Shown here: positions 34,701 through 44,549 of the stretch, one piece after another
How the letters are laid out: every line of letters begins with the position of its first letter
Numbering within the stretch: position 1 is the stretch's first letter
Origin: Pelomyxa schiedti
Taxonomy: Eukaryota; Evosea; Pelobiontida; Pelomyxidae
Assembly: GCA_020536535.1 (NCBI GenBank)
Contig: JAHLWZ010000795.1
Location: 62,001 to 126,000 of the forward strand
Direction of reading: 5' to 3'
Length of the DNA: 64,000 nt
Position numbers and translations under genes: made by a program
Notes under the pieces: generated by a model
Database searches by the model: none
What the model was told of the DNA's origin: nothing
The model's input: the letters and a program-made list of their open reading frames with translations, nothing else

Positions 34701-37147
34701 TAAGTATCCAATCATGTAACAAGGAGCTCCAACTTGAAGTGTACTGGATTTTGGATTATATTTCACGATCAGATGGTATGTGTAGAAAAAGAATGTTACT
34801 CTCAGTTGCCTTATATCTGCAGAGAATCAATTGAAAATCTCTGAAGAAGGTGGAATTGAAGCCCTTACAGCCACGATGAAATCTTTTATTGATGACGCAA
34901 GCATTCAAGAGAAATGCTGCAATGTGCTCTGGAGTCTTGCGTCCCACCCCGAAGTAAGAATTAAAATTGGTCAATGTGGAGCCATCTCCTGTATTATAAA
35001 AGCCATGAGATTACATCAGAATAATCCCGAAGTACAAAAAGCTGCATGTGTGGCTCTGCAAACTCTTGCACGTGACTCTGGTATAATATTTTGAGAGATT
35101 ACTTGTCACTCATACAAGAATTTAGGCAACCAAATACTAATTGAAAAGGAAGGTGGTTCTGGTATCTTGTCTAAAGTGGATTTAACACAACCAGAAGAGC
35201 CGTTAACAAACAGCTCTACTGAACAAGGTTTCTTGGTTTCCTTGTGTATTATTATTCCTTACAAGTGGGCAGAAGAACCAACTCCAGTTAGGGAACTTTT
35301 CCCTCCAAACCAACAACAATTTACCAGAGAGGACCTAGAAAAAGTTCGTATGAATGCTGAAAAATACACTAGAAAAGAAGCTGAAATTGAAATTGCTCGA
35401 GTGCGAAAAGAGACAGCAATAAGAATCTCCCAAATAAAAAAGGAAGCAAATGCTCAGCTGGCACAAGCCATAGAAGAGGCACAAAAAAAAATCGGGGATA
35501 GCGCCAATTCTCAAATTGAGAAAATTCGACAACAATTTATGGAACAGAGACAACGCATTCAGGATAGTGCAAACCAGGCGATTGCAGAGGCGCAACAAAA
35601 TGCAGAAGCAATAATAGAGAGAAATCGTCAACTAGCTCAAGAACAACTCAATATTGCTACTTCCCACGGGAATGAGGAGTTAGATCGCCTTCAGACCGCC
35701 TATCGACAAGAGGCAACAAAAAACCAGCTTTTACAAGTATGAACTCGCTTCCCAACATTCATTGAATGCATCTTTCCAGATTTCCATTGCCGTTACAAAA
35801 CTGGGTACTTTTGATTATGGCTATCTTGTGATAGCTGAAACAGCTGACTTTCCCATAAAGCAGGTTGAATGCCAACAATTCACTTCCAAAAAATAAACTT
35901 AAACTTTCTTTGAAATGGACAGGTTATTGGAAGTGGTACTTGTGGCAGTGTAGCAAAAGCTTTTCCTGCTCCGCACCTCACACGTGTATCACATCATGCT
36001 AAGACTTATGGAGTAGCACTTAAGATGCTCTATCACTATCAAATTCAGCCTGGCACAAATCTGGGCGGCACTCGTTCTATGCGTCCTAAGTTTGAATGTG
36101 AGTACTCAGCCCTTATGCAAAACCGCCATTGGGGGGTAGCCAATGTCCTGAATTATTGGCGTGACTGGACACTGGTGTGCTTCCTCGCCCAATACCAGTC
36201 TTCTTTTTATAACAATACCGCAGCCTGAGCTCTTTGGACCAGGACATGAGGCAATTGCTCTAGTGGACAGCACCACAGGGAAGCATCTCTCCGGGAAAGG
36301 GAAAATTGAAGTTTACAATAGGACAACTTATGTGCTGCAGGAGCTTGGCTCTTCCACTTTGCGTGCTAGCATGCAAAGCAACCGGGCACAGTTCACACCA
36401 CAATTCGTACTGGCAGCGGCGTTCCAGCTGCTTGCTACAGTGAACTACTTGAACTCAAGAGGCTGCTACCACATGGACATAAAGGATGACAACATACTCT
36501 TCCTGGAACGGGATGGCTTTGAAGGCTCCTTCCTGGTTCTATGCGACTTCGGTGTTGCCGTTTTGTCAGACACCGGCATTCTGTCACTCTCCCCAGGCGA
36601 AGCTCACCCCGGCAACATAGTCAACCGAGCACCGGAAGTTCTACATCCGGAACCCACTCCAGACGGGCAGCACAATCGGTTTGACCTGAGGAAGAATGAC
36701 CCGTGGGCAATTGGGTGTGTCATTTGGCAGATCGTAAATGGCTCCCCTCTATTCCTCGACTCCAATGAGATCCTTGTAAAGCCCGTAATTGTGCCGGAGC
36801 GCATTGCACAGCATCCAGTTGGAAAACTCCTCTCTGGGCTTCTGCAGAAGAAACCGGCCAATAGGCCCAGTGCGTTTTTGAGCTCAATGTACGCCGGCTA
36901 CCACGCATTCATCAAAAGGTCCCCAGCACAACCCACTGAGAGCTCGCTGAGCCAGGTTCTGGAATTAGCCAGAACAGAGGCACTAGGCCAACTGGATGGA
37001 CTCCAGGGTGCAACACAACAAGGAGGCGCCACTGTGCCAATTTCAAGGCAAAGTATCCCAGCAGAACTTTTCCTCAGGTTGGCCTTTTTGGAACAAGCCA
37101 CACCAGCCCTGATACTAGAGGCCCTGAATTGCTTCTCTCGTTTCTGA
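31744..37147 (+). CDS. ARM-repeat, coiled-coil, PINK1-like protein kinase
   Basis: About 18 armadillo-type repeats of 42-44 residues run from 31996 to about 35180, for example DNIEQIVHEGGIPQLLTTM and ENRSKVVLQENGISYLLSVM. Nearly every repeat is its own exon, with 45-70-base introns at the same point of each repeat. A charged coiled coil follows (about 35330-35740; REDLEKVRMNAEKYTRKEAE...). The kinase domain starts with VIGSGTCGSVAKAF, then GVALKML (VAIK Lys), ECEYSALMQNRHWGV, YVLQELGSSTLR, the catalytic loop CYHMDIKDDNILF (Asp and Asn present), CDFGVAVLSD (DFG intact), RAPEVLHPE and NDPWAIGCVIWQI. The closest family I can name is PINK1 (HRDLKSDNILVE, ADFGCCL, KADAWAVGAIAYEI), on loop layout and the WAxG motif. 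All catalytic residues are present. The N-terminal exon before 31990 is uncertain. Tail ends NCFSRF. Confidence 0.8.
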
Positions 37148-38111
37148 GACCTGCAATGGGCGTCCTGTTGTAAACCTGTCAAAACACAGCATGGATGTGC
37201 CCCAGCAACCAAGCAACACTACCACCGTACTAGGCTCTTGTCCAACCTGTACAAAAACTTAAAAACACCAATCGCCTTCTCCTCTTGAGTTGCGGTTTTT
37301 GATTGGGAAAAAAAATCGTGGTGTTGATGGCGTTTCAGCGGCGAACCGCCACCTACCTGGAGGGGCAAACCCAAACAGAAAAACTTGTTTTGTTTCCTAA
37401 AAACACACGAGTGCTGAGCACGAGGCAATTCCCCCGCCTGTATTATCTATCAGAAGAAGGGAAGGGTGTTTTGCTGCAATGTAATAGCTCTGTTGTACTA
37501 TGCCCCAATGCTGCTTGCTTGCTTGCTGCTGGCTATCCCCAAAATGACTGATGCCGCCAGACCCACTCAAACTCCCAGCTCCAAATGCACCGCTCCGCAA
37601 ATGCTCCCAAATGCACCGCTCCAAATGGCTCCCAAATGCACACCACCCGCTCTCAAATGCTCCTTGCTGCTCCAAAATGCTCCTTGATTGCCCCGTATGC
37701 TTCAATGTTTATGTGTCGCACCTTCTTCTGTTGTAGCTGGTACTTCTTACCCTGTTTCTTTTTTTATTTGAATAATTTATGTTTTTTTCTCCTTAAAACG
37801 TTGGCGCAAAACCAAAATTTCGCTGCGAAAAAATTCCTCAAGCAGGACCAACGCCAACTTGGGCGAATCTGTTACGGCATCTGTGCCAAGTTCTCTTCGA
37901 ACAGCAATCCGTCCAATGCCAACTGTACCCACAAGCAACCTTAGTCACTCAACGCATTGTCCCAACGCAGGAAAGATCAATGCAGCAAACTACGTAAAGG
38001 TAAATGTAAACGTGGGAAAAAAAAAGTAGACATGCATTTATTTTAGAACTGCCTGTTTAACTGAGATAACAACCAGAGGGAGCGGAAGGTGTTGGTGGGC
38101 AACACTGAAGT
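37148..38111. other. Gene-poor stretch downstream of the ARM-kinase gene
   Basis: No frame here looks coding. The longest (37585..37944) is a translation of a low-complexity array of CTCCAAATGCACC-type units. It contains the first copy of a dispersed element (37411..37615) described separately. Confidence 0.5.
37411..37615 (+). repeat. Dispersed repeat element, copy 1, with CCAAATGC minisatellite
   Basis: Begins with the 17-base block GTGCTGAGCACGAGGCA, then CCCCCGCCTGTATT(A)TCTATCAGAAG, then after an insertion TATCCCCAAAATGAC, ACTCAAACT and CTCCAAATGCACC-like units. The same ordered blocks occur at 38754..38872. The tail expands here into a minisatellite of CTCC(C)AAATGC(ACCG) units to about 37685. 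Confidence 0.75.
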
Positions 38112-38670
38112 GTTAAATTATAAGATACGGATACTGGAGCTGCTCCAATACCACACCTATTAAGGAAGCATCCAAATTTCTTTTAGGAATTGTCATATTA
38201 CATGGAACTCGTGAAGCCTAGGAGGGCAGCGTCAGTATCTGTGACTGCTGATGCCGCACTCCACATTCGCTCCTATTGAAATGTTTGTATGAATACTTGC
38301 TATGGGTTCCCACCCGAAGCAGCGGCAGCGCGAGGCCAGATTGTGTTGAACATCTCTGAAGCATCAACTGTTTCACCCCATATGCATAATTCACCACCCA
38401 ATGCCAATGATTGTTGGTCGGATCAGTTATTCCCTAGTACATGGTTCAATACGCAGTACGATTAAAGGAGGAAAAAACTTCAAGTAAGTGATTAGATAAA
38501 ACTGCTGCCATGAAGTTTCCAGATGGTCCAAGTACCACAGGACAGAATACCTCGATAGCCAGCAGCAACAATTTCCTTGAGGAGGCTAAGTTCCCATTCG
38601 TCTGGAAATCGGTACATATGGCAAGGTTTGAATGATCAAGCCACACGTGAATGATCGACTCCGGTAAGTA
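38112..38670 (-). pseudogene. Decayed GH20 beta-N-acetylhexosaminidase, 3' part
   Basis: Four minus-strand segments match the C-terminal half of GH20 hexosaminidases in order: LPESIIHVW (about 38665-38640), ELSLLKEIVAAGYRGILS (about 38595-38540), [18 protein letters not shown] (about 38410-38350) with [11 protein letters not shown] (about 38350-38310), and ERMWSAASAV (about 38265-38235) followed by RLHEF. The family equivalents are PDTIIQVW, AGFRALLS, VIGGEACMWGEYVD, LWPRAGAVAERLWS and RLSHFRC. The segments lie in different frames. Between IWPRAAAAS and ERMWS the only donor (GTGGGA) gives the wrong phase, and RLHEF is frame-shifted from the segments on both sides. No catalytic Asp-Glu region was found upstream. 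Either a pseudogene or a gene with non-canonical introns; pseudogene is more likely. Confidence 0.6.
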
Positions 38671-38732
38671 GCGTGGTTAATAATTAATTGAATTGACTCT
38701 GATAGCAGGCATTTGGCGCAGGGGAACCTCTT

Positions 38733-38753
38733 CACCCTCACTCAGTGAGGGTG
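38733..38753. repeat. 21-base perfect palindrome abutting repeat copy 2
   Basis: CACCCTCACT, a central C, then AGTGAGGGTG form two exact 10-base inverted arms. The palindrome ends at the base before the first base of the dispersed repeat's conserved block. Confidence 0.85.
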
Positions 38754-38872
38754 GTGCTGAGCACGAGGCATTAATAATACTCTCCCCCGCCTGTATTTTC
38801 TATCAGAAGGTTATCCCCAAATGACGCATGCACCACCACTCAAACTGCTCTGCTCCCAAATGCACCCAAATG
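38754..38872 (+). repeat. Dispersed repeat element, copy 2
   Basis: Same order of blocks as copy 1: GTGCTGAGCACGAGGCA exact, CCCCCGCCTGTATT(T)TCTATCAGAAG with one mismatch, TATCCCCAAATGAC, ACTCAAACT and GCTCCCAAATGCACCC. It lacks the about 70-base insertion present in copy 1 and carries a 13-base insertion after the first block. It lies 84 bases upstream (in gene orientation) of the decayed hexosaminidase. Confidence 0.75.
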
Positions 38873-39053
38873 GGATGACGTGGAGCAAAGGAACAACTTC
38901 GACAAGGTAGTCACAGTTGTTGCTGTTGCCATCAATCCATAATGTTTGTTGAAGTGATTTCGTTGGCCGTGTAGTGGAATTATTATTGGTTGGGTCCACT
39001 CCCACTTGTTGGAAGACAACGGAAGATTTTTTCATAATGCCTCAAACAAGCTC

Positions 39054-39927
39054 TCATGCTGAAACAAGAGAACTTGATTTCCCCCTGTAAGCATCAAAGA
39101 TAAGGTCCACCTATCAAGAAAGTAAAAGAAGCCAAGAAGATTACTATGAGGTACGAATCGGCCTTTTCAAGAATGCAGATCATCGCGTCAACAAGTCTTG
39201 TTTGAAAGGTTCGGACATGATGGAGTGAAAAAGATGAATACTTCTTTGTTCTTCAGGAAATGTAATATTTGTGCCACTTCCTGGGTGAGGGAATGAGGGG
39301 AAAAAAAACGGACCTACAATGCGTAGATTTGTAGCAAGTGAAAACGCACCACTGGGTGAGCCTCACGCATGAATCTAAGCAAAACAGAACACTTGTGACT
39401 CAATGTTGCATTGCTTTTCGTATGCAGTTCAGATTCCAAACTGTTTGTTAACTCGGGGAAGCACGTGATGTGAGTAGAAAGTTCCACCCATTTGAGTGGC
39501 CCAGCGTGCCCCCCACACATGCAACAGGTGCAGCTCCCCTCGTTATCACCACGGCTCCCATCTTCCTTGTCGTTGCTTTCTGGTTCCACAGCCAACGCTT
39601 CGCGTAGGAGGCTCCGGGGGGAAGCTTACAGCCTGAGATTGGGATGAACTTGTGTGGTTCATCATTCAAGAACGCCGGAATCGTTGGAGGCTTTGAGGCG
39701 GCTGTGCCCACGCTCACTGACCGGTCAGCACGGCCTGCTGTTGCTGCCTTTTTTGCATCAAATTTTGTGCTCACAGGGGCGTTGTTTTTGCCACCACCAT
39801 GACTCGGTTCACGCGGCTCGTTTTGCTTTGGTATTGCTGTCGCAGATTCGGCAACAGGAACAGAAGACGCAGATGTTGTGGTTGTGCAGACGCACAGATC
39901 TTGCTTTGTTAGTGAAAGATGTCTCAT
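39054..39927 (-). CDS. Hypothetical protein, Ser/Thr/Pro-rich N-terminus and helical C-terminus
   Basis: Modelled from the ATG at 39927. Exon 1 reads to about IPISG (near 39629), then a 50-base intron, then SNDKEDGSRGDNEGSCTCCM with a clustered C-x-C-C-x2-C group, then an all-helical region (THITCFPELTNSLESEL, SVLLRFMREAHPVVRFHLL, EVAQILHFLKNKE, RLVDAMICILEKADSY, IVDLIFDAY) over four short exons to the TGA at 39054. The helix pattern with R-L-V-D and paired Leu suggests HEAT-like repeats, but I cannot name a family. Exon joins after 39313 are the least certain. Confidence 0.45.
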
Positions 39928-40232
39928 GTGTATGCGACGGAGATCCGGACATTGTTGTTGCGGCTAGAATATTTTCCTTCTTTTTGCGCACGATGAGTGA
40001 GCTCGTGTGGGTACCACCACCAAGGATGTTGCCCTCATCAACTTCAACCCCAAAATTAATTTATAAAAACACGAGTAAAAGACACGGTGGGTGCGCGACC
40101 ATACATGGAGACAAGAAGTGTTAAAATGTTTTTGACTTTAAAATCAGGGTCTTTGACCCATGTGTAGCAAGATTCATGGTAGTAAATGGAATGTGGTATT
40201 TATTTCACTGGAATACAATGCGCAATGGGGTG
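39928..40232. other. Intergenic region
   Basis: Between two minus-strand genes. Contains the promoter of the upstream-ending gene at 39927 and the 3' UTR of the gene ending at 40233. No additional feature seen. Confidence 0.35.
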
Positions 40233-41504
40233 TCACCAGATGCGAGAGGAATAACCAGGTTCAAATGCACTGAAGGAGCAACCAGGGAGGAGGAACTCGA
40301 CGGTGGCAACGGTCTTCATGTCCAACGACGCCGATGCCTCAATCACGTGTATTTTCTTCCTGTCATCACTCACTTTCAGGAAGAAGCCAAGGCCAATCAT
40401 GAAGTGCTGCATCTTGGGCACTTGGATGCTCGAAATTGCGTTGTGGAGGTTGTTACAATCCCAGATGAGAACTTTGGTCGTGTGCAAAACACAGAACAGA
40501 GACTCACTCAGTTGAGACACTCCTCTTGCTCTTCTGTCAAGAACTGAGGTCACAGTTTCTTCTTGGGAATCATTCGTATCTAATGCCAATGCGCGGAGGG
40601 GCATGCCTAAATGAGCAGATGAAGCAATGAAAATGGCTTGGCCGTTGCTTTTTCTCATTGGCAGAAGATCCCTGATCTTTGAACCTTTGCAACTTCTACA
40701 CATCAACTTGATTGAGCTCATTGAGAGGATTTTTGTGGAGCAGGATGCATCGGCGTCAATGATCCAAAGTGTCAGGTCGTACTTATGTGATTTTTTGCTG
40801 CTGGTATCGCGGAGAACAATAAAAGCTTCGTTCTCAACAAACTTATTGAAGCAGACAAAGCAAGAAGCCATGCCAGGAGGAAATGGGAAAACATGGTCAG
40901 CAACAGCATCATCTCGTTGTGTCGGCAGACTCCCCAAAACGATTCTGCTTTCCTTGGCGTGTTTCCCACCGCAGCAAGCCATGAACCACTTGCTGTTGGC
41001 ACAAAACCACTTGTCTCGATCAGAGAGATACATCAAGTCGTCAGCCTTCTCGGTAAACACCAGGGTATCCACTCCCATAAGTTCGTCCCTCAAGAAAAGC
41101 TCGTGGTAATTCCACCCCAATCCACGCCCACCACCCAGCCTCCATTCATAGTTCAACGACTCCCTCACAGTCAACTCGTGCGTGATTCCCAGAAGTAACA
41201 TCGAGATGCCGATCTCAAACACACACGATCTCTTGAGCGGGTGCCCTGGTGGGCTCCTCGACACCCTGACGTCGACGGCGAGCCACCTCACGCACCCCAT
41301 CACCCACTCGTCCCATAACAGCCTCACAACTGGCGCAGCGAGCGCAACCCCGGCCTTCCGCCCACGAGGGCGCGTCGCCAGCAGCAGCGCGGCAACTTGG
41401 TCGCGCGCGCGTATACCGGCCAAGTTGGGTGCGCCCTGCCACGGCATCGCCTCTTTTGAGTTCCTTGATCTCTTTGGTGGTGGTCCACACACGACGTCGC
41501 TCAT
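40233..41504 (-). CDS. Intronless 423-residue protein of unknown family
   Basis: A single uninterrupted frame from MSDVVCGPPPKRSR to the stop, one of the few intronless genes here. An NLS-like start (PPKRSRN) is followed by a helical segment (RDQVAALLLATRPRG, then VRLLWDEWVM) and then beta-rich repeats of about 45 residues (SDRDKWFCANSKWFMACCGG, ENEAFIVLRD, LTLWIIDADAS, SLFCVLHTTKVLIWDCNN, MIGLGFFLKVSDDRKKIHVIEAS) that read like a diverged beta-propeller. No catalytic motif is visible. The layout (short helical RDQV..LL..W.WV head plus degenerate propeller) resembles a lineage-expanded amoebal family, a recollection I cannot verify. Confidence 0.75.
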   Translation of the reverse strand: MSDVVCGPPPKRSRNSKEAMPWQGAPNLAGIRARDQVAALLLATRPRGRKAGVALAAPVVRLLWDEWVMGCVRWLAVDVRVSRSPPGHPLKRSCVFEIGISMLLLGITHELTVRESLNYEWRLGGGRGLGWNYHELFLRDELMGVDTLVFTEKADDLMYLSDRDKWFCANSKWFMACCGGKHAKESRIVLGSLPTQRDDAVADHVFPFPPGMASCFVCFNKFVENEAFIVLRDTSSKKSHKYDLTLWIIDADASCSTKILSMSSIKLMCRSCKGSKIRDLLPMRKSNGQAIFIASSAHLGMPLRALALDTNDSQEETVTSVLDRRARGVSQLSESLFCVLHTTKVLIWDCNNLHNAISSIQVPKMQHFMIGLGFFLKVSDDRKKIHVIEASASLDMKTVATVEFLLPGCSFSAFEPGYSSRIW

Positions 41505-41879
41505 TGGGTGCGTTAGTCAACGTAATGTGGTGGTTTTTTTTATTTATGTACAAGAACAAAGGTAGGTGGGTTTCTTTTAAACAGGCCGCGGGTGACTAGG
41601 GTCACATCATCGACGTTGATGTTTGTTCGAAAAAAAAGAAAAATCAACGGATCGGAAACGAAATTCGATCAAAAAAAACTGTCACGGTATTATGGCGGGA
41701 TTAAGTCGCACCAATTGGGGAATGCTATCTGCAACAGAGAATGGAATATTACCGGTGGGAGTGTTCCAATGTTGCCTGTTCCTCGGCCCCATCCAACAAT
41801 CTGTTTGTTTGTTGTTGGTTGGGTGGAGGCTCACACAACATACACACCAGTGAAATGAGCTTGCGTTTGTCATTGAAGG
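41505..41879. other. Intergenic region between two minus-strand genes
   Basis: Promoter side of the intronless gene (start 41504) and 3' side of the RCC1 gene (stop 41880). A-rich runs occur at 41630-41645 and 41672-41680. Short frames only. Confidence 0.35.
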
Positions 41880-44549
41880 CTAAGGTTGGGAGTGAGTGAA
41901 CAGGGTGAAGAAAATGTTTAGGGTGCTATAACAACGGCTTGTGTGAGAAAGATTATTTACCGTTGGAATCAAACAACAGCTCGGGAAATCCAGTGCCCCA
42001 AAAAATCCTGAATCGTTGATCTGCAGATGGTGAGCTTTCGTCAATTTCTTAGAGTGCATGCGGTCTTTGAGCAGTGTGTGGGATTCTCCACATGTTATTC
42101 TCGTGAAGTCGGTTGATGAAAGAGTGGTGGAAACATGAGGGGTGTTAAATATAGTCCTTGGAGGTTTTCCGGTCAGCTGTGTTTGTGAGTTATCTCCCCA
42201 GATAAGAACATCCCCGGAATCTATGGAACTGTATGGTAGGTATGTTGGAGGTTTTAGGAAGTGGCAATACCTAAAATCGCGAACGAGTGGTTTGCACCGC
42301 ATTCAATTGCACTTGTTGGCCTGCCCCATATTATTGAAGAAACCACGGCATAGGGTTTTGTTTTATTGGAGCAATCGCCAACCCCAATCTGGCCAAGGTT
42401 ATTTGCTCCCCACGCGTACACATCACCAGATTCTATGACTTGTAAGAGGCAAATCATTAAGTTTGTAAAAGGATACCAATAACCACAACAGAATGATTGA
42501 CGCCACAGCTCATTGAAAGAATTGGAATTCCAAAAAGGCCTTCAACAACAGTTAGAAGGTTTCTGGTTTTCCAATCTCCAAGCCCAAGTTGCCCAGAGCT
42601 ATTGTTCCCACAACTCAGGAGTGTATTCGAACCTGTTTGTCATCAGGCACCGCAGTGGAAAAGAATATAAAAACTCAACACAAAGAAATCAGAGTGTGAG
42701 ACCATCCGCATGCAACAAGAGAGATCCCAGTGTTGTTGTCAAAGCGGACTCTCTGAGGTCTACAGTGATTGCTGAAATCACCCAGGCCCAGTTGGCCAGA
42801 AGAATTCTCTCCCCAAGAAATCAACTGACCGGAATCTAACGATTGTGATGAAATCAAAAAAATCAGCACATTGGGGATACCAGATACTCCAACGGTGAAG
42901 TTACCCCCGCAATAAATCCTTTTGCAGAAAAGGCCCGGAACAACTGTAGGCGTACACTGGGGAGTGAGGTAATCACCCAAACCAAGTTGTCCAAAGTTAT
43001 TGGACCCCCAGCTCAGCACACTCCAATCCGCTGCCAAGTTTGAGTCAGCCAACAGTTAAAAAAAAGCCGAATTTAAATACATACATGCTACAGCCGCCGA
43101 GTGGAAGGCACCACAACTTATGGACTTGATCTTCTTGCTGAATTCCACGTTCATGAGGATCGGACTTGACCGGGAAACATAATCACCCAGTCCAAGTTGC
43201 CCAAGTTCATTTTCTCCCCAGCATAAGATATCAGAGTCCTTTCCTGCTGATTTGTGTAAAAAAAAAATGTGGGGGAAAAAGTCATACACCAGAAGTGATG
43301 CTTGGCTGCAGGACCACCAGATGTTAAGGAAGGTTTTAATGTTACATGCACCGGAGAACATTGGAGAGGTACCCATGGGCCGTGGTCGATTGAAAACCTC
43401 CCTGAGACAGCTATCCATAGACTTCTTTCAGCAGATGTGCGCTTTGTCTTGTGGGACAATATGAGACAAACTGCAGGAATCGAGGCGTCAATGTGGGCTT
43501 TTAGTATGCGCTCGGGAAATGTTTTAACTTTCCACTGTATTTCTCCACAAGCCGTTTTGCAAGGCTGCCCCTGGGTGTCCATCACCTGCAAAGGGCTCTC
43601 AGTGCATCCTCTTTTCGACACCGTACAGTGAGTTGGTGCGCAGAGAGTGATTGTAGTGGGTTACCTCTATCGGGATTCTAAATTCTGGTGTAGATTTCAG
43701 CAAGGACTCTTCAAGCACCTCCATAGATTCATGGAAGCCAATCCTACACTTGGCCAAGTGTGGCCGCGGAATGATTTCCACGGTTCCGGCGGAAGGTATC
43801 AGTGTATTCCCACGGGCCGGCGACGTTATTGACCTGGTAAACAGCCGGTATGTACTGTGCCGAGGCCTTTTTGGATCGCTACGCGGTATGGTATGCACAT
43901 GCCAATCGGAAGCAGGGAAAACACCCCACCCCACAGGAGGCGTGGTAGTAGTAATAGTAGTAATAGTAGTAGTAGTTGTTGTTGTTGTGACAGTGTTCAC
44001 ACCAGGGTCGAATGTAAACACAGCAGCACCGGCCTGCTCTCCTTCCTGTTGATGGTCGTGGTGACTGGTGTTCTGTATGAGTGAATCCAGAGCGATCTGC
44101 ATTGCCCTGTTCCTGTCGTGTGCGGCCACACCAACAACCCACTCGAACCAATCCCCGTCGCCCCTGTCGCCACCGCCACCACCATTCATCCCATTACTAG
44201 CAGTACCATCATCGCCATCACGACCACCCACAGCAACCTGGCGCTGCTGGTGCTGTTGATGGGGGTGATGTGTTGGCGGTGGCTGTGGTTGCGGCGGGTA
44301 TGGCGATGCTGCCGTGGCGGTGGCAGGTGGTGGTGGTGGTTGGTGTTGGTGTTGTGGTGGGGGCGGGTCACCGGTCTCGTCGTCGTCGTCGTCGTCGTCG
44401 TTGGTGGTGCCTCGTGGGCGTGGCCTCTTGACGCCGGCGGTGGTTGAGCTGTTGTCGTTGGAGCTGGTGCTGGTGGCCCCCACTCCCTCCTGTTGTTTCG
44501 TGCTGGTGTATGTTGTGTTGGTATCAGGGTGGCTCTTGGTTGTTCCCAT
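41880..44549 (-). CDS. RCC1-repeat protein with long low-complexity N-terminus
   Basis: From the ATG at 44549 (MGTTKSHPD) the first exon is low-complexity: poly-Asp from a GTC/GAC triplet run, Pro/His/Gln tracts, and a Thr run. A second part (GEIQWKVKTFPERI...SLWIAVSGRFSIDHGPWVP) has a beta-sandwich feel and no assignment. From 43240 to 41990 six RCC1 units follow, each in one exon: CWGENELGQLGLGDYV, SWGSNNFGQLGLGDYL, SWGENSSGQLGLGDFS, SCGNNSSGQLGLGDW, AWGANNLGQIGVGDC and IWGDNSQTQL, each paired with a CG..H(S/T) strand (SISCGAFHSAA, VACGWSHTL). Seven units make a closed propeller, so one unit may be lost or divergent. RCC1 folds act as GEFs or as protein-binding propellers; no Ran-specific residue set was checked. 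A start at 44645 is also open. Confidence 0.8.

Noticed and set aside
31744-37147. Importin-alpha or beta-catenin homologue from the ARM repeats
   Set aside because: The array lacks an IBB domain and conserved NLS-groove Trp-Asn pairs, and it leads into a kinase.
39654-40124. 156-codon plus frame
   Set aside because: Antisense shadow of the minus-strand Ser/Thr/Pro-rich exon with no better motif.
43879-44151. Tyr-rich minus frame (poly-Tyr) as a protein
   Set aside because: It is an out-of-frame reading of the GTA/GTT triplet repeat in the RCC1 gene's Thr tract.
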